A DNA stretch of 64,000 nt from Deltaproteobacteria bacterium (GTDB taxonomy: Bacteria > Lernaellota > Lernaellaia > JACKCT01): assembly GCA_027493875.1 (NCBI GenBank), contig JAOSJX010000012.1, positions 62,001 through 126,000 of the forward strand, given 5' to 3'. A program made the position numbers and the translations under genes. Positions 49,511 through 58,572 of the stretch are shown here, in pieces. A model generated the notes under the pieces. The model saw only the letters and a program-made list of their open reading frames with translations. It searched no databases and was not told the origin of the DNA. Position 1 is the first letter of the stretch. Each line of letters starts with the position of its first letter.

Positions 49511-50287
49511 ATGTTGAATCGATTTGTCCGGTGGGTCCGGTCGGTCTTCGGCGGGGCCGTGGATTCGCTGGAAAACCCCGAAAAATTCTCGAACAGAACA
49601 TCCGGGACATGACGGATCAGATTCCCGTGATGAACGAGAACATCGTGACCGTCCGAGCCAACGTCACGCTCGCCGAAAAAAATCTGGCCAAACTGCGGGA
49701 AAAGGAAAATACGCTGCGCGGCCGGATCAAGGCGGCACTGACCGCCGGCGACCGCGAAACCGCGCTGGGGTACGCCGAATCGCTCGAACAAACGCGCGAG
49801 GACGCCGCCGCGGCGGAGGGCAACGTCGAGCTCGCCAAGGCGTCGCTGGAAAAAGGCGACGAAAGTCAAAGAAGCCTTCCTCGCCGAACGGGAACGTAAG
49901 ATCAAGGAGGCGATGCGCGCGATCAATATGAGCAAGCAGGCCGAATGGCAGGACCGCGTCGCGCGCTCGATGAAGACCTTCGACGTGGCGGGCATCGACG
50001 CCACGCACAACGAGATGATTCGCAAAATCGAGGAGAAGGTCGCTAAATCGCAGGCGCGGCTCGAGGTCGCGCTCGACAAGGATGGGCTGAAGGATTTCGA
50101 GATCGAGAAGCAGGCCAAGCGCCAACGGGCCGACGCCATCCTCCGGCAATTCGAACAGGACCTGGGCTTGGGGGCGCGGCGCCCGCCACGGAAAAAGACC
50201 ATGGGCGCCGAGCGCGGCGACGCCGAGCAAAAAGACGCGGACGCCCCGGCGAAAACCATGGGGCGCGAAAAAGTCGGATCGCGATAA
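49511..50287 (+). CDS. pspA: PspA/IM30-family protein
   Basis: This is a peripheral membrane, ESCRT-III-like coiled-coil protein of about 258 residues that supports membrane integrity under stress. The corrected start is MLNRFVRWVRSVFGGAVDSL, then ENPEKILEQNIRDMTDQIPV, the family's conserved region. Long coiled coils follow (NIVTVRANVTLAEKNLAKLR; TLRGRIKAALTAGDRETALG; MIRKIEEKVAKSQARLEVAL). Indels near 49583 and 49858 are corrected. It is divergent from the ECF stress operon, and its C-terminal charged tail is longer than in E. coli. Confidence 0.88.
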
Positions 50288-50330
50288 ACGGCGCGGAGGA
50301 TCGGAGGGCGGCCTGACAACGACGCGCGAG

Positions 50331-51281
50331 GTGCTTGATCGGCTCGTTTGGGAAACGACGCGCACGCTCGTCGCGACGCTCGACGCCGATCTGCGTTTCC
50401 GGCGGGTGTCCCGCGGATTAGCCGACTTGTTCGGCGCGGAGGGCGGCCTTGTCGGACGCGGCCTGCTTTGAATTTCTCGCCGGCGTGTCGCGCGACGACT
50501 TGAACCGCATTCTCGGAACCCGCCGCATTGAACGCACCGTCCATGCCTTTCACGCGTCAAACCAAACCCTGCGCTTGATGGCAACGCTCGAACCGACCGA
50601 GGACGGCGCGCTTTTTTTCGCCGAACCGCTCGCCGCGGACGCCGCGGCGCCGGACCGCGGACGCCGGAGGCCGACGCCGAGCGGGCGGAGGCGCGGCGCC
50701 GGATCGAGTATCTGGAGGCGCTTGTTGGGCGGTTGCGTTCGGAGCAGCTTCTGTCCGCGTCGACCAACCTGTTCAAGCGCAAAATGCTCGACGTCTTTCT
50801 CGGAGCGGAATACGCCCGCTCGGTACGCACGGGGCGGCCGTTCGCGCTGGTGCTCGCCGGGGTGGACCGTGCGCAGGCTCTGGATCAGATCGCCGGTGAC
50901 GAGGCGCGGGCGCGAGTCGTCGGCGTGGTCGCCAAAGCGATCGACAAGCACAAGCGGGCCTTCGACCTGATGGGACACTTTTCGCCGACGGAAGTTTTTG
51001 TCGTCCTACCCGACAACGACGGCGACGGGGCCCGCGGATTCGCCGAACGCATCCGCCGCGAACTCGGCGGATCGAAAATCGCGCTGCCGAATTTCGAGTA
51101 TCGCGTATCCCTCTCGTTCGGATACGCCTTCTTTCATCCGGTCAACAATTTGTATCGCGACCGGAACGAATTGCTCACGCAGGCCGAGGCGGCCCTTTTC
51201 GCCGCGGCGTCGTCGGGCGGCAACCGCATCGTCGCGGCCGCGCGCCCGCCCACGCGCTCGCCAAGCAACTCGAAAAGCTGA
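50331..51281 (+). CDS. PAS protein with degenerate GGDEF domain
   Basis: This signalling protein of about 315 residues has an N-terminal PAS-like domain (VATLDADLRFRRVSRGLADL) and a C-terminal GGDEF fold. In the second, the catalytic RxGGDEF loop is replaced by MGHFSPTEVFVVLP while the rest of the fold persists (VLAGVDRAQALDQIAGDEAR; VSLSFGYAFFHPV). It probably cannot make cyclic-di-GMP and may act as a receptor or scaffold. Indels near 50468 and 50660 break the frame. GTG 50331 is a guess. It follows pspA by about 43 bases and may be co-transcribed with it. Confidence 0.65.
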
Positions 51282-51335
51282 AAGCAACGCGCTTCGCGAA
51301 ATCACGTCCTTTGCAAAATTTTGCGATTTCCGGTG

Positions 51336-51430
51336 GTCGGTCGACAGTCAACAGCCAACAGTTTCATGCCTTCAAACCGAGAGCATGCCGCGTTCAACCT
51401 GTCGGCTGTCGACTGTGAACCGTCAACCGG
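51336..51430. repeat. Imperfect inverted repeat of AACAGCCAACAG-type sequence
   Basis: The gap between two convergent genes holds a run of CA/GT-rich repeats with an imperfect inverted repeat: 51340-51356 against 51404-51420, 14 of 17 bases complementary, with a 47-base spacer. It has no T-run and is not a clean terminator. Repetition of GTCAACAG/GTCGAC motifs suggests a dispersed repeat family. It may act as a hairpin between the converging transcripts. Confidence 0.45.
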
Positions 51431-51487
51431 GTCAAAGGAAAAAACCGCCGACAAAACAATAGGCGGCGGGGAAAACCATCGATCGTT

Positions 51488-52070
51488 CTATACGTTTTTT
51501 CCCAAGGTGGCGCCGGCGAGCGGTGTGTAGCGGGCGCCGGCGGGATCGAGGTCCGAACGGTAGAGCACGATCTCGCGCACCGTCATCAGACCGAATTCGC
51601 GTTCGGCGAGCGTCGCCAGACGCTTGCGAAGCGTGCCGAGTTGTTTTCCCCGGTTTGACGCGCGCGACCGTGAGGTGCGGCGTATAGGGGCGTGTCTCCG
51701 GCGTGACTCCGTACTTGGCGGCGAGCAGGTCCGCGTCCTTGGCCATCGCGACGAGCGGGCCGCTGTTTCCGCCGACGGTCGCGTAGATCACGCGCGGTTC
51801 ACGCGCGTTCAGGAAACCGCCGAGCCCGACCACCGGCAGATCGAACGGTTCGTACCTCGCCGCCACGGCACGCAAGCCGCGGCCGAGGGCCTCGACGGCG
51901 GACGCGTCGATCGGCCCGAGAAACCTGAGCGTCGCGTGCAGGTTACGCGCGGGAACGGCGCGGACCGCGGGGACGCGGCCGAAGGCCTCCGACGCGGCCG
52001 TCGCGAGCGCGGCGCGCAACTCCTCGGGCAGCGGGACGGCGATGAAAACTCTGATCGTGCGGTCGGCCAT
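51488..52070 (-). CDS. thpR: RNA 2',3'-cyclic phosphodiesterase (ThpR/LigT family)
   Basis: This 2H-family phosphoesterase of about 194 residues opens 2',3'-cyclic phosphates in RNA processing or repair. Both HxTx motifs are present: NLHATLRFLG and PHLTVARVKP. A missing A in the run near 51648 shifts the C-terminus; corrected, it reads PGKQLGTLRKRLATLAEREF...TPLAGATLGKNV, ending at TAG 51488-51490. The start overlaps the stop of the acyl-CoA synthetase gene (TGATG), so the two are translationally coupled. Confidence 0.9.
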
Positions 52071-53868
52071 CAGTACAACTGGTCGATTTCGTGAGAGTAC
52101 AAACGCTGCACCTGCTTGCGGACCACTTTGTGCGTCGGCGTGAGCAGGCCGTTTTCCTGCGTAAAGCCCGCGGGCGCGAGAACGAATTTGTTGACGGTTT
52201 CAAACCGCGCCAATTTTTCGTTGACCCGGTCCAGCGCCTTCTGTACGAGCGCCGTCACGTCCGGGTCGTCGGCCAGGGATTCGGGAACGGGCGGCGTCTT
52301 GCCGTGCTCGTCAAACCACTTCGCGAGATACTCGGCATCCGGGACGATCACCGCGGCGAGGTGCGGGCGCCGGTCGCCAAGAACGCACGCCTGCGCGATG
52401 CCCGGCTCCATCGACAGCAGCGTTTCGATCGGCTGCGGCGCGATGTTCTTTCCGCCGGACGTAACGATGATGTCCTTTTTGCGGTCGGTGATGGCGAGGT
52501 AGCCGTCGCGGTCGACGGTGCCGATGTCGCCGGTTTTGAACCATCCCTCGTCGAAGACCCCGCGCTGTTTCCTCGGGCAGATTGTGATAGCCCTTCATGA
52601 TGTTCGGCCCGCGCACGAGAATTTCCCCGTCCTCGGCGATGCGGACCTCGACGCCGGCGATCGGCCGGCCCACCGTTCCGAGCCGGACCGCGCCCGGCCC
52701 GTTGGCGGAAATGACCGGGCTCGTTTCCGGTCAGCCCGTACCCCTCGTACACCGGCACACCGAGCGCAACGAAAAACGCGGCCGTCTCCCGCGCGAGCGG
52801 CGCGCCGCCGGAAACCATGAAACGGATGCGTCCACCGAGGTTGTCGCGAATGCGGCGGGACACGAGCCGGTCCGCCAGCGACTCCTGCAACTCCAGATAG
52901 GCGGGCGGGCGTTTGCCGCGCAGGCGATAGGCCGCCGTCTGGCCGCCGGCGTCCAGGGCCCACTCGAAAACGTGTTCGCCGGCCATCCCCTTGGCCGCCG
53001 CGGCGCGGCGAATGCGCGCCTGCAGCTTTCGAAAACGCGCGGCACCGCGATCAGGATCGTCGGGCGAACCTCCCTGCAGATCGATTTCGAGATTTTTGAT
53101 GCTCTCCGCGTACGCGATGGCCGCGCCGGCCGAAAGCATCGCGAAGTGCCCCGCGGTGCGTTCCAGCGAATGCGAAAGCGGCAGGACGGAGAGCGACAGA
53201 TCGCTCGCGTTGATCTGAAACATCTGCCGCGCGGCGCGGATATTGGACAACAGATTGCCGTGCGTGAGCGCGGCCCCCTTGGCCGCGCCGGTCGTGCCGG
53301 ACGTGTAGATGATCGTCGCGACGTGTTCCGGCGTCAGGCGGTCGCCGCGCCGGTCCAGTTCGGACGGCTGCTCGAACCCTTTGCCCAGCGCTTCCACGTC
53401 GGCGAACGAACGGACGCGCGGGTCCTTGTCCGTGAGATCCGGAATCGGATCGGCGATGACGATGTGCTCCACGCCGCGCGCGATTTCCTTGGACGACAGG
53501 ATTTTTTCAAGTTGATAGTGGTTCGACACCACGAGAAAGCGGCTCGCGACGTCCTTGAGGATGTGGCCGATCTGCTCGGGCGTGTTGGTGGCGTAAATCG
53601 GAACGGTGATGCCGCCGGCGCTCAGCGTCGCCAGATCCGCGATCGCCCACTCGGCGCGGTTTTCCGAAAGCAGCGCGAGCGAGTCGACGGTCGTAAATCC
53701 GAGCGCGAGGAGGCCCAGGGCGAAATCGCGCACGCGCGCGTCGGTGTCGCGGTATGTGAGGCGGCTCCATTCGCCGTCGCGCGTAAAACGCAGGCACTCC
53801 CGATCGCCGAAGCGAAGCACCGAATTGCCCCAAAGGACGGCGAGATTTTGCTCTTTGTCGCGAATCAC
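52070..53868 (-). CDS. Long-chain fatty acid-CoA ligase (AMP-forming)
   Basis: This AMP-forming acyl-CoA synthetase of about 600 residues carries the P-loop-like TIIYTSGTTGAAKGAALTHG, VPIYATNTPEQIGHILKD, and SGGAPLARETAAFF with EGYGLT (the second core motif). The C-terminal domain is about ACVLGDRRPHLAAVIVPDAE. It activates long-chain fatty acids for degradation or lipid synthesis (FadD15-like). Indels near 53050, 52715, 52575 and 52410 interrupt it. GTG 53868 has GGGTGA upstream. It is coupled to thpR downstream. Confidence 0.9.
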
Positions 53869-53998
53869 CGGTCACCCGTCCGCGGCCATGACACACCGCG
53901 TTACCTACGCTGTAGAACGTGACCGAACGCAGGTCAAGCAGGCCGGTCCGTGGATTTGCCATTGTTTCAAGGCATCGCTTGTGATAATCGTGAATGTT

Positions 53999-54268
53999 AT
54001 GAGGTTCGAACGACGAGCCCAGCGGATCGTGGTCTTCGTGGTTTTGGCCGCGCTGGCGGCCGCCTGCGCGATCGCGATCCTGCACAAGCACGCGAATACG
54101 GCGGATTGTCCGATTTGCGCCCTTTCGCGGCACCTCGTCGTCATCGGTGTCGGGGTGTTCTTCTTTTTCGGCGTCTTCCACCGCCAAGGGACGCCGCGAC
54201 CGGCGCGGGCGCGTCGGGCCGTACGCCGGGATGAGCACGACCTCTATCAGCGCCCCCCTCCGTTCTAA
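53999..54268 (+). CDS. Small membrane protein with HxH and CPIC motifs
   Basis: This 89-residue protein has two hydrophobic helices (IVVFVVLAALAAACAIAIL; HLVVIGVGVFFFFGVF). The short loop between them carries ILHKHANTADCPICALSRH, two His plus CPIC, which could bind a metal ion. An in-frame GTG at 53981 is an alternative start. It lies just upstream of the zinc-uptake operon in the same direction, so a role in metal handling is plausible but unproven. I recognise no named family; the CPxC/His loop recalls DUF2946-type proteins. Confidence 0.5.
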   Translation: MRFERRAQRIVVFVVLAALAAACAIAILHKHANTADCPICALSRHLVVIGVGVFFFFGVFHRQGTPRPARARRAVRRDEHDLYQRPPPF

Positions 54269-54356
54269 CTCCGCGTCTCATCACATTTCCCGTTAACGCT
54301 TGATGGGTTCCCGGTTCCGCGCCGTGGTGCGCGATGCGCGGGAACGCGGAGGTTTC

Positions 54357-55555
54357 ATGACACCACGCTTATGGGCGTGGCCGATCGTCATGCTCTTTTT
54401 GGCCGCGGCGACGGTTTACGCCGCGGAGGGGGAAGAGGACGATCTGGCCGCGGAACTGAACGCGGCGATCACCCGGGACGAAGGTCCCGGCGCGCAAATC
54501 GCCGGCGCGTTCCAGGACGTCTCCGGTCTCGACCTCAGCTTGATCGCCGACGTCGGATGGGCCGCTTTCACGACCGGAGACCGTTATCGGATGGGGGGAC
54601 ACTCCTTCCGCGAGAACGGCCCCTTCGTTCAGAATATCGAATTGGCCGCGAGCGCCAATGTCGATCCTTATTTTCGATTCGACCTGAATCACTCGTTCAC
54701 CCATGGCCACATTGAAGAAGGCGTGATTTCCACGACCAGCCTTCCGTGGGTGAAGTTCCGGCTGGGTCAGTTCAAAACCGACCTGGGCCGCGTGAATCCG
54801 ACGCACCTGCACACGTGGAACTTCGTCGACCAACCGTTGGCGATCGAGTGGTTGTTCGGCGGAGAAGGCATGGCGCTTCCGGGCGCGGAGTTTTCGCTGC
54901 TTTTTCCCCTGCCCTGGTACGCGGAATTCGTTTTCGCGTCGCAAAAGGGGCAGGTCGTCAGCATGGACGCCGCGACGGTCCTGCAGGCGGACGACCTGAT
55001 CTATTCCTCGCGGCTCAAACAGTTCGTGGAAATCTCCGACGCCCTCGGGCTGTTTTTCTCCGCTAACGGCGCCCAGGGCCCAAAGCGCGATCGGACCCGA
55101 GGAAAATTTTTACGTATCTGTACGGCGGCGACCTGTTCCTGAAGTACCGTCCGCTCGGATTCGGACAAACGGGCCATTTCTTCGTCGCGCTGACCGTGGA
55201 AGGCTGGCTGCGTCAGATGGAGGTCCCCCGGGACGTCTGGGAGGATGGAACCGGTTACGCCGAACTCGACCTCGGCCTCGCAAAGCGTTGGTCGACGGCC
55301 GGCCGCTTCGACGTCTTCCGCCGTCTTTCCGGCGACGAACCCGGCGCCGTCAACCGCCGCACCGACTACGGTATCGATTCCCATCGCTACAACGCGTCCG
55401 TCAGTTTCGCGCCGAGCCATTTTTCCCGGCTGCGTCTGAATTACAGCCTGCACCAAATCACGGAAGAGACGGTGAAGGACAACTTCGAAGACAACCACAT
55501 GGTGGCTTTTCAACTTGAAGTCGCGGTCGGCAAACACGGCGCGCACCCGTACTAA
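54357..55555 (+). CDS. Zinc-regulated outer-membrane receptor/porin-like protein
   Basis: This outer-membrane barrel protein of about 399 residues has a signal peptide ending VYAAEGEE at ATG 54357 (GGAGG 5 bases upstream). The body carries the strands SLIADVGWAAFTTGDRYRMG, NVDPYFRFDLNHSFTHGHIE and FGGEGMALPGAEFSLLFPLP. These resemble proteins annotated as zinc-regulated outer-membrane receptors in Myxococcus-like bacteria. There is no TonB plug domain visible. An indel near 55110 is corrected. It is followed after 10 bases by znuA, then a lipoprotein, znuC and znuB, so zinc is the likely substrate. The family call is by memory of sequence pattern. Confidence 0.78.
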
Positions 55556-55565
55556 GGAGACAACG

Positions 55566-56483
55566 ATGAAAACAAGCCACATTTTTCTCGCGCTCGCCGT
55601 CGTGCTCGCGCCGGCCTTGTCGGCCGGGACGTCGCTCGCGGCCGTGCGCGTGGTCACGACGATTCCGGATTACGGCGCGCTCGCCAAGGAAGTCGGCGGC
55701 GATCTCGTCGCCGTCGACGCGCTCGTGAAGCCGACGCAGGACCCGCATTTCGTCGATGCGAAACCGTCGTTTCTCGTCATCCTGTCGCGTGCCGACATGA
55801 TCATTTTCACGGGCATGGAGCTCGAGTCGGGGTGGCTGCCCGGCCTCCTGAACAACGCGCGCAACGCAAAAGTTCAAAAGGGATCGCCGGGATACCTTGA
55901 CGCCTCCACCGTGGTTCATCGCCTGGGCATCCAAGCCGGGGCGGTGGATCGCGCGCTCGGCGACATTCACCCCGGTGGTAACCCCCACTTCTGGACCGAT
56001 CCCCGATCCGGACTTCGTATCGCCGAGGCGATCGCGGAACGGCTTGCGCAAATCGATTCGGCGAACAAGGAGCGCTACGCCGCGAATCTCGCCGACTTCA
56101 AAAAACGCCTCGAAGCCAAGATGACCGAGTGGAACGCAAAGCTCAAACCGCTCAAAGGAACGAAAATCGTCGTCTATCACGACAGTTGGCTCTACTTCGT
56201 CGATTGGACGGGATTCTCCCAGACGGGCACGCTGGAGCCGAAACCCGGCGTGCCGCCGAGTCCCGACCACATCGCGAAACTGATCGGCGACGTCAAAAAG
56301 AAGGCGTCCGTCTGGTCATTCAGGAATCCTTCTACCCCTCGAACCTCAGTAAAATTTTTTGCGCAAAAAACCGGCGCGGAACTTCTGGTGCTCCCGAGCA
56401 TGGTGGGGGCCGCGCCGAATACCGACAACTACATCGGCCTTGTCGATCGCATGGTCGGCATGATCGTTGGAGCCCTGAGTTAA
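55566..56483 (+). CDS. znuA: Zinc/manganese ABC transporter solute-binding protein
   Basis: This 306-residue periplasmic metal-binding protein of the ZnuA/TroA cluster has a signal peptide (MKTSHIFLALAVVLAPALSA). Metal ligands are likely the His in QDPHFVDAKPS (residue 61), in GGNPHFWTDPR and in VVYHDSWLYF, plus an acidic residue near the C-terminus. Opposing indels near 56315 and 56365 leave a short stretch out of frame; corrected, it reads VRLVIQESFYPSNLSKIFAQ. The Gly/His-rich loop common in ZnuA is absent, so specificity between Zn and Mn rests on context. Confidence 0.9.
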   Translation: MKTSHIFLALAVVLAPALSAGTSLAAVRVVTTIPDYGALAKEVGGDLVAVDALVKPTQDPHFVDAKPSFLVILSRADMIIFTGMELESGWLPGLLNNARNAKVQKGSPGYLDASTVVHRLGIQAGAVDRALGDIHPGGNPHFWTDPRSGLRIAEAIAERLAQIDSANKERYAANLADFKKRLEAKMTEWNAKLKPLKGTKIVVYHDSWLYFVDWTGFSQTGTLEPKPGVPPSPDHIAKLIGDVKKKASVWSFRNPSTPRTSVKFFAQKTGAELLVLPSMVGAAPNTDNYIGLVDRMVGMIVGALS

Positions 56484-56506
56484 CACATCACAACGGAGAA
56501 AATGCC

Positions 56507-56908
56507 ATGACCAAGTATCTCTTCCTTTTCACGCTCACTCTCCTTTTCGCCTCGTCGTTCGTCATTTCCTGTGCGAGCGAGGGCGACGACGATGACGACG
56601 ACGATGCGGCGGACGACGACACGTCCGCGGGCGGCGACGACGATGACGACGAAGAACACCACGACGAATGCTGCGAAGAAGGCGCCGAGGTGGATTGCGG
56701 CGAACATGGAAGCGCGCACGAAGACCACTGCGATTGCGAAGACGGCTATGTTTTCACCTGCACGACCTGCACGCCCGTTGACGATATCGAGCCGTGCGGA
56801 CCGTTCGGCACGGAAGACGACACCGGCGCCTGCGTTTGCGACGAGTGCGCCGAACTCGAAACCATCGGAGGACAGGACTACTGCATCCCGCACGAACACG
56901 ACGAATAA
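56507..56908 (+). CDS. Asp/His/Cys-rich lipoprotein in the zinc operon
   Basis: This intact 133-residue lipoprotein has a signal peptide and lipobox FVISCASEG. A poly-Asp tract (DDDDDDDAADDDTSAGGDDD) runs into HHDECCEEGAEVDCGEHGSA, then an EGF-like HEDHCDCEDGYVFTC and a Cys-rich end finishing PHEHDE. It has at least twelve Cys and seven His in about 110 mature residues. Such acidic, His- and Cys-rich surfaces bind divalent metals. It is placed between znuA and znuC, so a periplasmic zinc-buffer or delivery role is likely (inference). It shares the poly-Asp linker style with the 1335-2295 lipoprotein. Confidence 0.78.
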   Translation: MTKYLFLFTLTLLFASSFVISCASEGDDDDDDDAADDDTSAGGDDDDDEEHHDECCEEGAEVDCGEHGSAHEDHCDCEDGYVFTCTTCTPVDDIEPCGPFGTEDDTGACVCDECAELETIGGQDYCIPHEHDE

Positions 56909-56914
56909 AACAAC

Positions 56915-56946
56915 AACCCCGGCGGGCCGAAGCGCCCGCCGGGGTT
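56915..56946 (+). terminator. Hairpin inside the zinc operon
   Basis: AACCCCGGCGGGC (56915-56927) pairs with GCCCGCCGGGGTT (56933-56945) around a short loop, but only a few T follow. Placed between the lipoprotein and znuC, it may be an internal partial terminator that lowers znuCB expression relative to the upstream genes. Confidence 0.55.
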
Positions 56947-56959
56947 TCCGGACGGAACA

Positions 56960-57695
56960 ATGATTACATTCGACAACGTCGGCATCGGTTATCACGGCAA
57001 GCCTCTTCTTCCGCCGCTGAGTTTCCGCGTGGACCGCGGGGAACGGTTCGGGCTGATCGGCCCGAACGGGGCCGGCAAATCCACGCTGCTCAAAACCCTG
57101 CTCGGCATCCTGAAACCCGTGGGCGGCGAGGTTCGTTTCGAGGAGGGACGGCGGCCGCGGATCGGCTACGTTCCGCAGCGCGACGCCATCGAAACGGTGC
57201 TCCCCCGTTTCCGTGGCGGAGGTGGTGACGCTCGGCCTCGGCGGCGCAAACGGTGACGGCATCGATCCGCACGAAGCGGTCGATCCAGGCGATGCGGCGG
57301 CTGGGCATTTCCCCACCTCGCGAAAGTTCCCTACCGCGACCTTTCCGGCGGGCAGAAACAGCGGACGCTGATCGCCCGGGCGATCGTCCATCGCCCCGAA
57401 CTCCTGATTTTCGACGAGCCCACCAACGGGATGGACCTGCCTTCCGGAACGCGCGACCCTCGAACTCATCAACGACCTGCGCGACGAAATGAAATGCACC
57501 ACCATGGTCGTCACGCATCTCGTCGCGGCCGTGGCGCCCTATCTGGACCGCGTCGCGTTCATCGACAAAGATAAGCACCTCTTCGACGTCGGCCCGGCCG
57601 CGGACATGTTCGCGGCGGGGCCGATGACGCGCCTGTACGGACAGCTCGTCCGCGTCACGCGGATGGAACACTGCATCGCCTTCGATTTGGGGTAG
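56960..57695 (+). CDS. znuC: Zinc ABC transporter ATPase
   Basis: This ATPase of about 245 residues has Walker [20 protein letters not shown]-loop YVPQRDAIE, signature [11 protein letters not shown], Walker [14 protein letters not shown] and the switch His in VVTHL. Indels near 57210, 57315 and 57440 interrupt it; the corrected middle reads [16 protein letters not shown]. The C-terminus ([20 protein letters not shown]) is as in the metal-uptake (ZnuC/TroB) class. It powers import with ZnuB. ATG 56960 lies after the hairpin. Confidence 0.88.
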
Positions 57696-57698
57696 GCC

Positions 57699-58561
57699 GT
57701 GGACGGTTTTTTCGCGAATTGGGCTCTTTGGTGGGAGGCGGTCGTCGCGGCGGTCACCGTCGGCGCGCTCGGCGGCCTTCTCGGCGTCTTCGTCATCGCG
57801 CGGCGCGTCGTGTTCATCAGCATGGCGCTGTCGCAGATCTCCGCGCTGGCGATCGCGGCGTCCTTTCTCGTGGGCGAGCTGCTCTTCGCCGACGCGTTGC
57901 ACGAGCACGAGGGCGGTCCGTTTTCTCAACCCCGCGCTTTGGAGTTTCGTGTTTTCCGGCGGCGCGGCCTTGCTCCTCGGCGCGCTGCCGAACTTCCGGC
58001 GAATCACCTCCGAATCCGTCATCAGTTTCTTCTACCTGATTTCCTCGGGGCTCGTGCTGGTGCTCGCCTCCGAAAATGGCCGCGCACGCGCACGAAATCG
58101 ACAACGTCCTTTTCGGAAACGCCGTCGCCGTCAGCAGGGCGCAGCTCACGGAACTCGGCGCCGCCGCAATCGTCGTCGGCGCCCTGTTCATCTGGCGCTA
58201 CAAGAGTTTTCTTTCCGTCACGTTCGACGAGGAGGCCGCGCGCGCGCAAGGACGGCCGGTCACGATGACCCTGGCCCTGTTCCCACCTCGGGCTGGCGGC
58301 GTTTATCAGCGTCGCAACGCGGACGATCGGAGGTCTTCCGGTTTTTTCGTTCCTGGTGCTGCCGGCGGTCGCCGCCCTTCTCTTCTCCGAACGCATGAGG
58401 ATCGTTTTGCCGCTGTCGATCACGCTCGGGATCGCGTCGGCGTTCCTGGGTACTATCTGTCGTTCCGCCTCTCGCTGCCGACGGGCGCGTGCATGGTCAC
58501 CCTCGCCGCGGCCTTCGCGTTCGTCGCGTGGATGCGAAGCCTGCTCTACCGGCAACGTTGA
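57699..58561 (+). CDS. znuB: Zinc ABC transporter permease
   Basis: This ABC-3 family permease of about 287 residues has eight or nine transmembrane helices (AAVTVGALGGLLGVFVIARR; MALSQISALAIAASFLVGEL; SGGAALLLGALPNFRRITSE). After correcting indels near 57925, 58070, 58290 and 58420 it runs continuously to LPTGACMVTLAAAFAFVAWM. The loop HALHEHEGG and EEAARAQG (the coupling helix region) fit the metal permease class. GTG 57699 starts 3 bases after znuC. Its stop faces hemW 12 bases away. Confidence 0.87.
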
Positions 58562-58572
58562 CACGATACGCG

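Noticed and set aside
53975..54010. Zur-box-like operator upstream of the zinc operon
   Set aside because: The AT-rich stretch is not a convincing palindrome and does not match a Zur consensus well enough to report.
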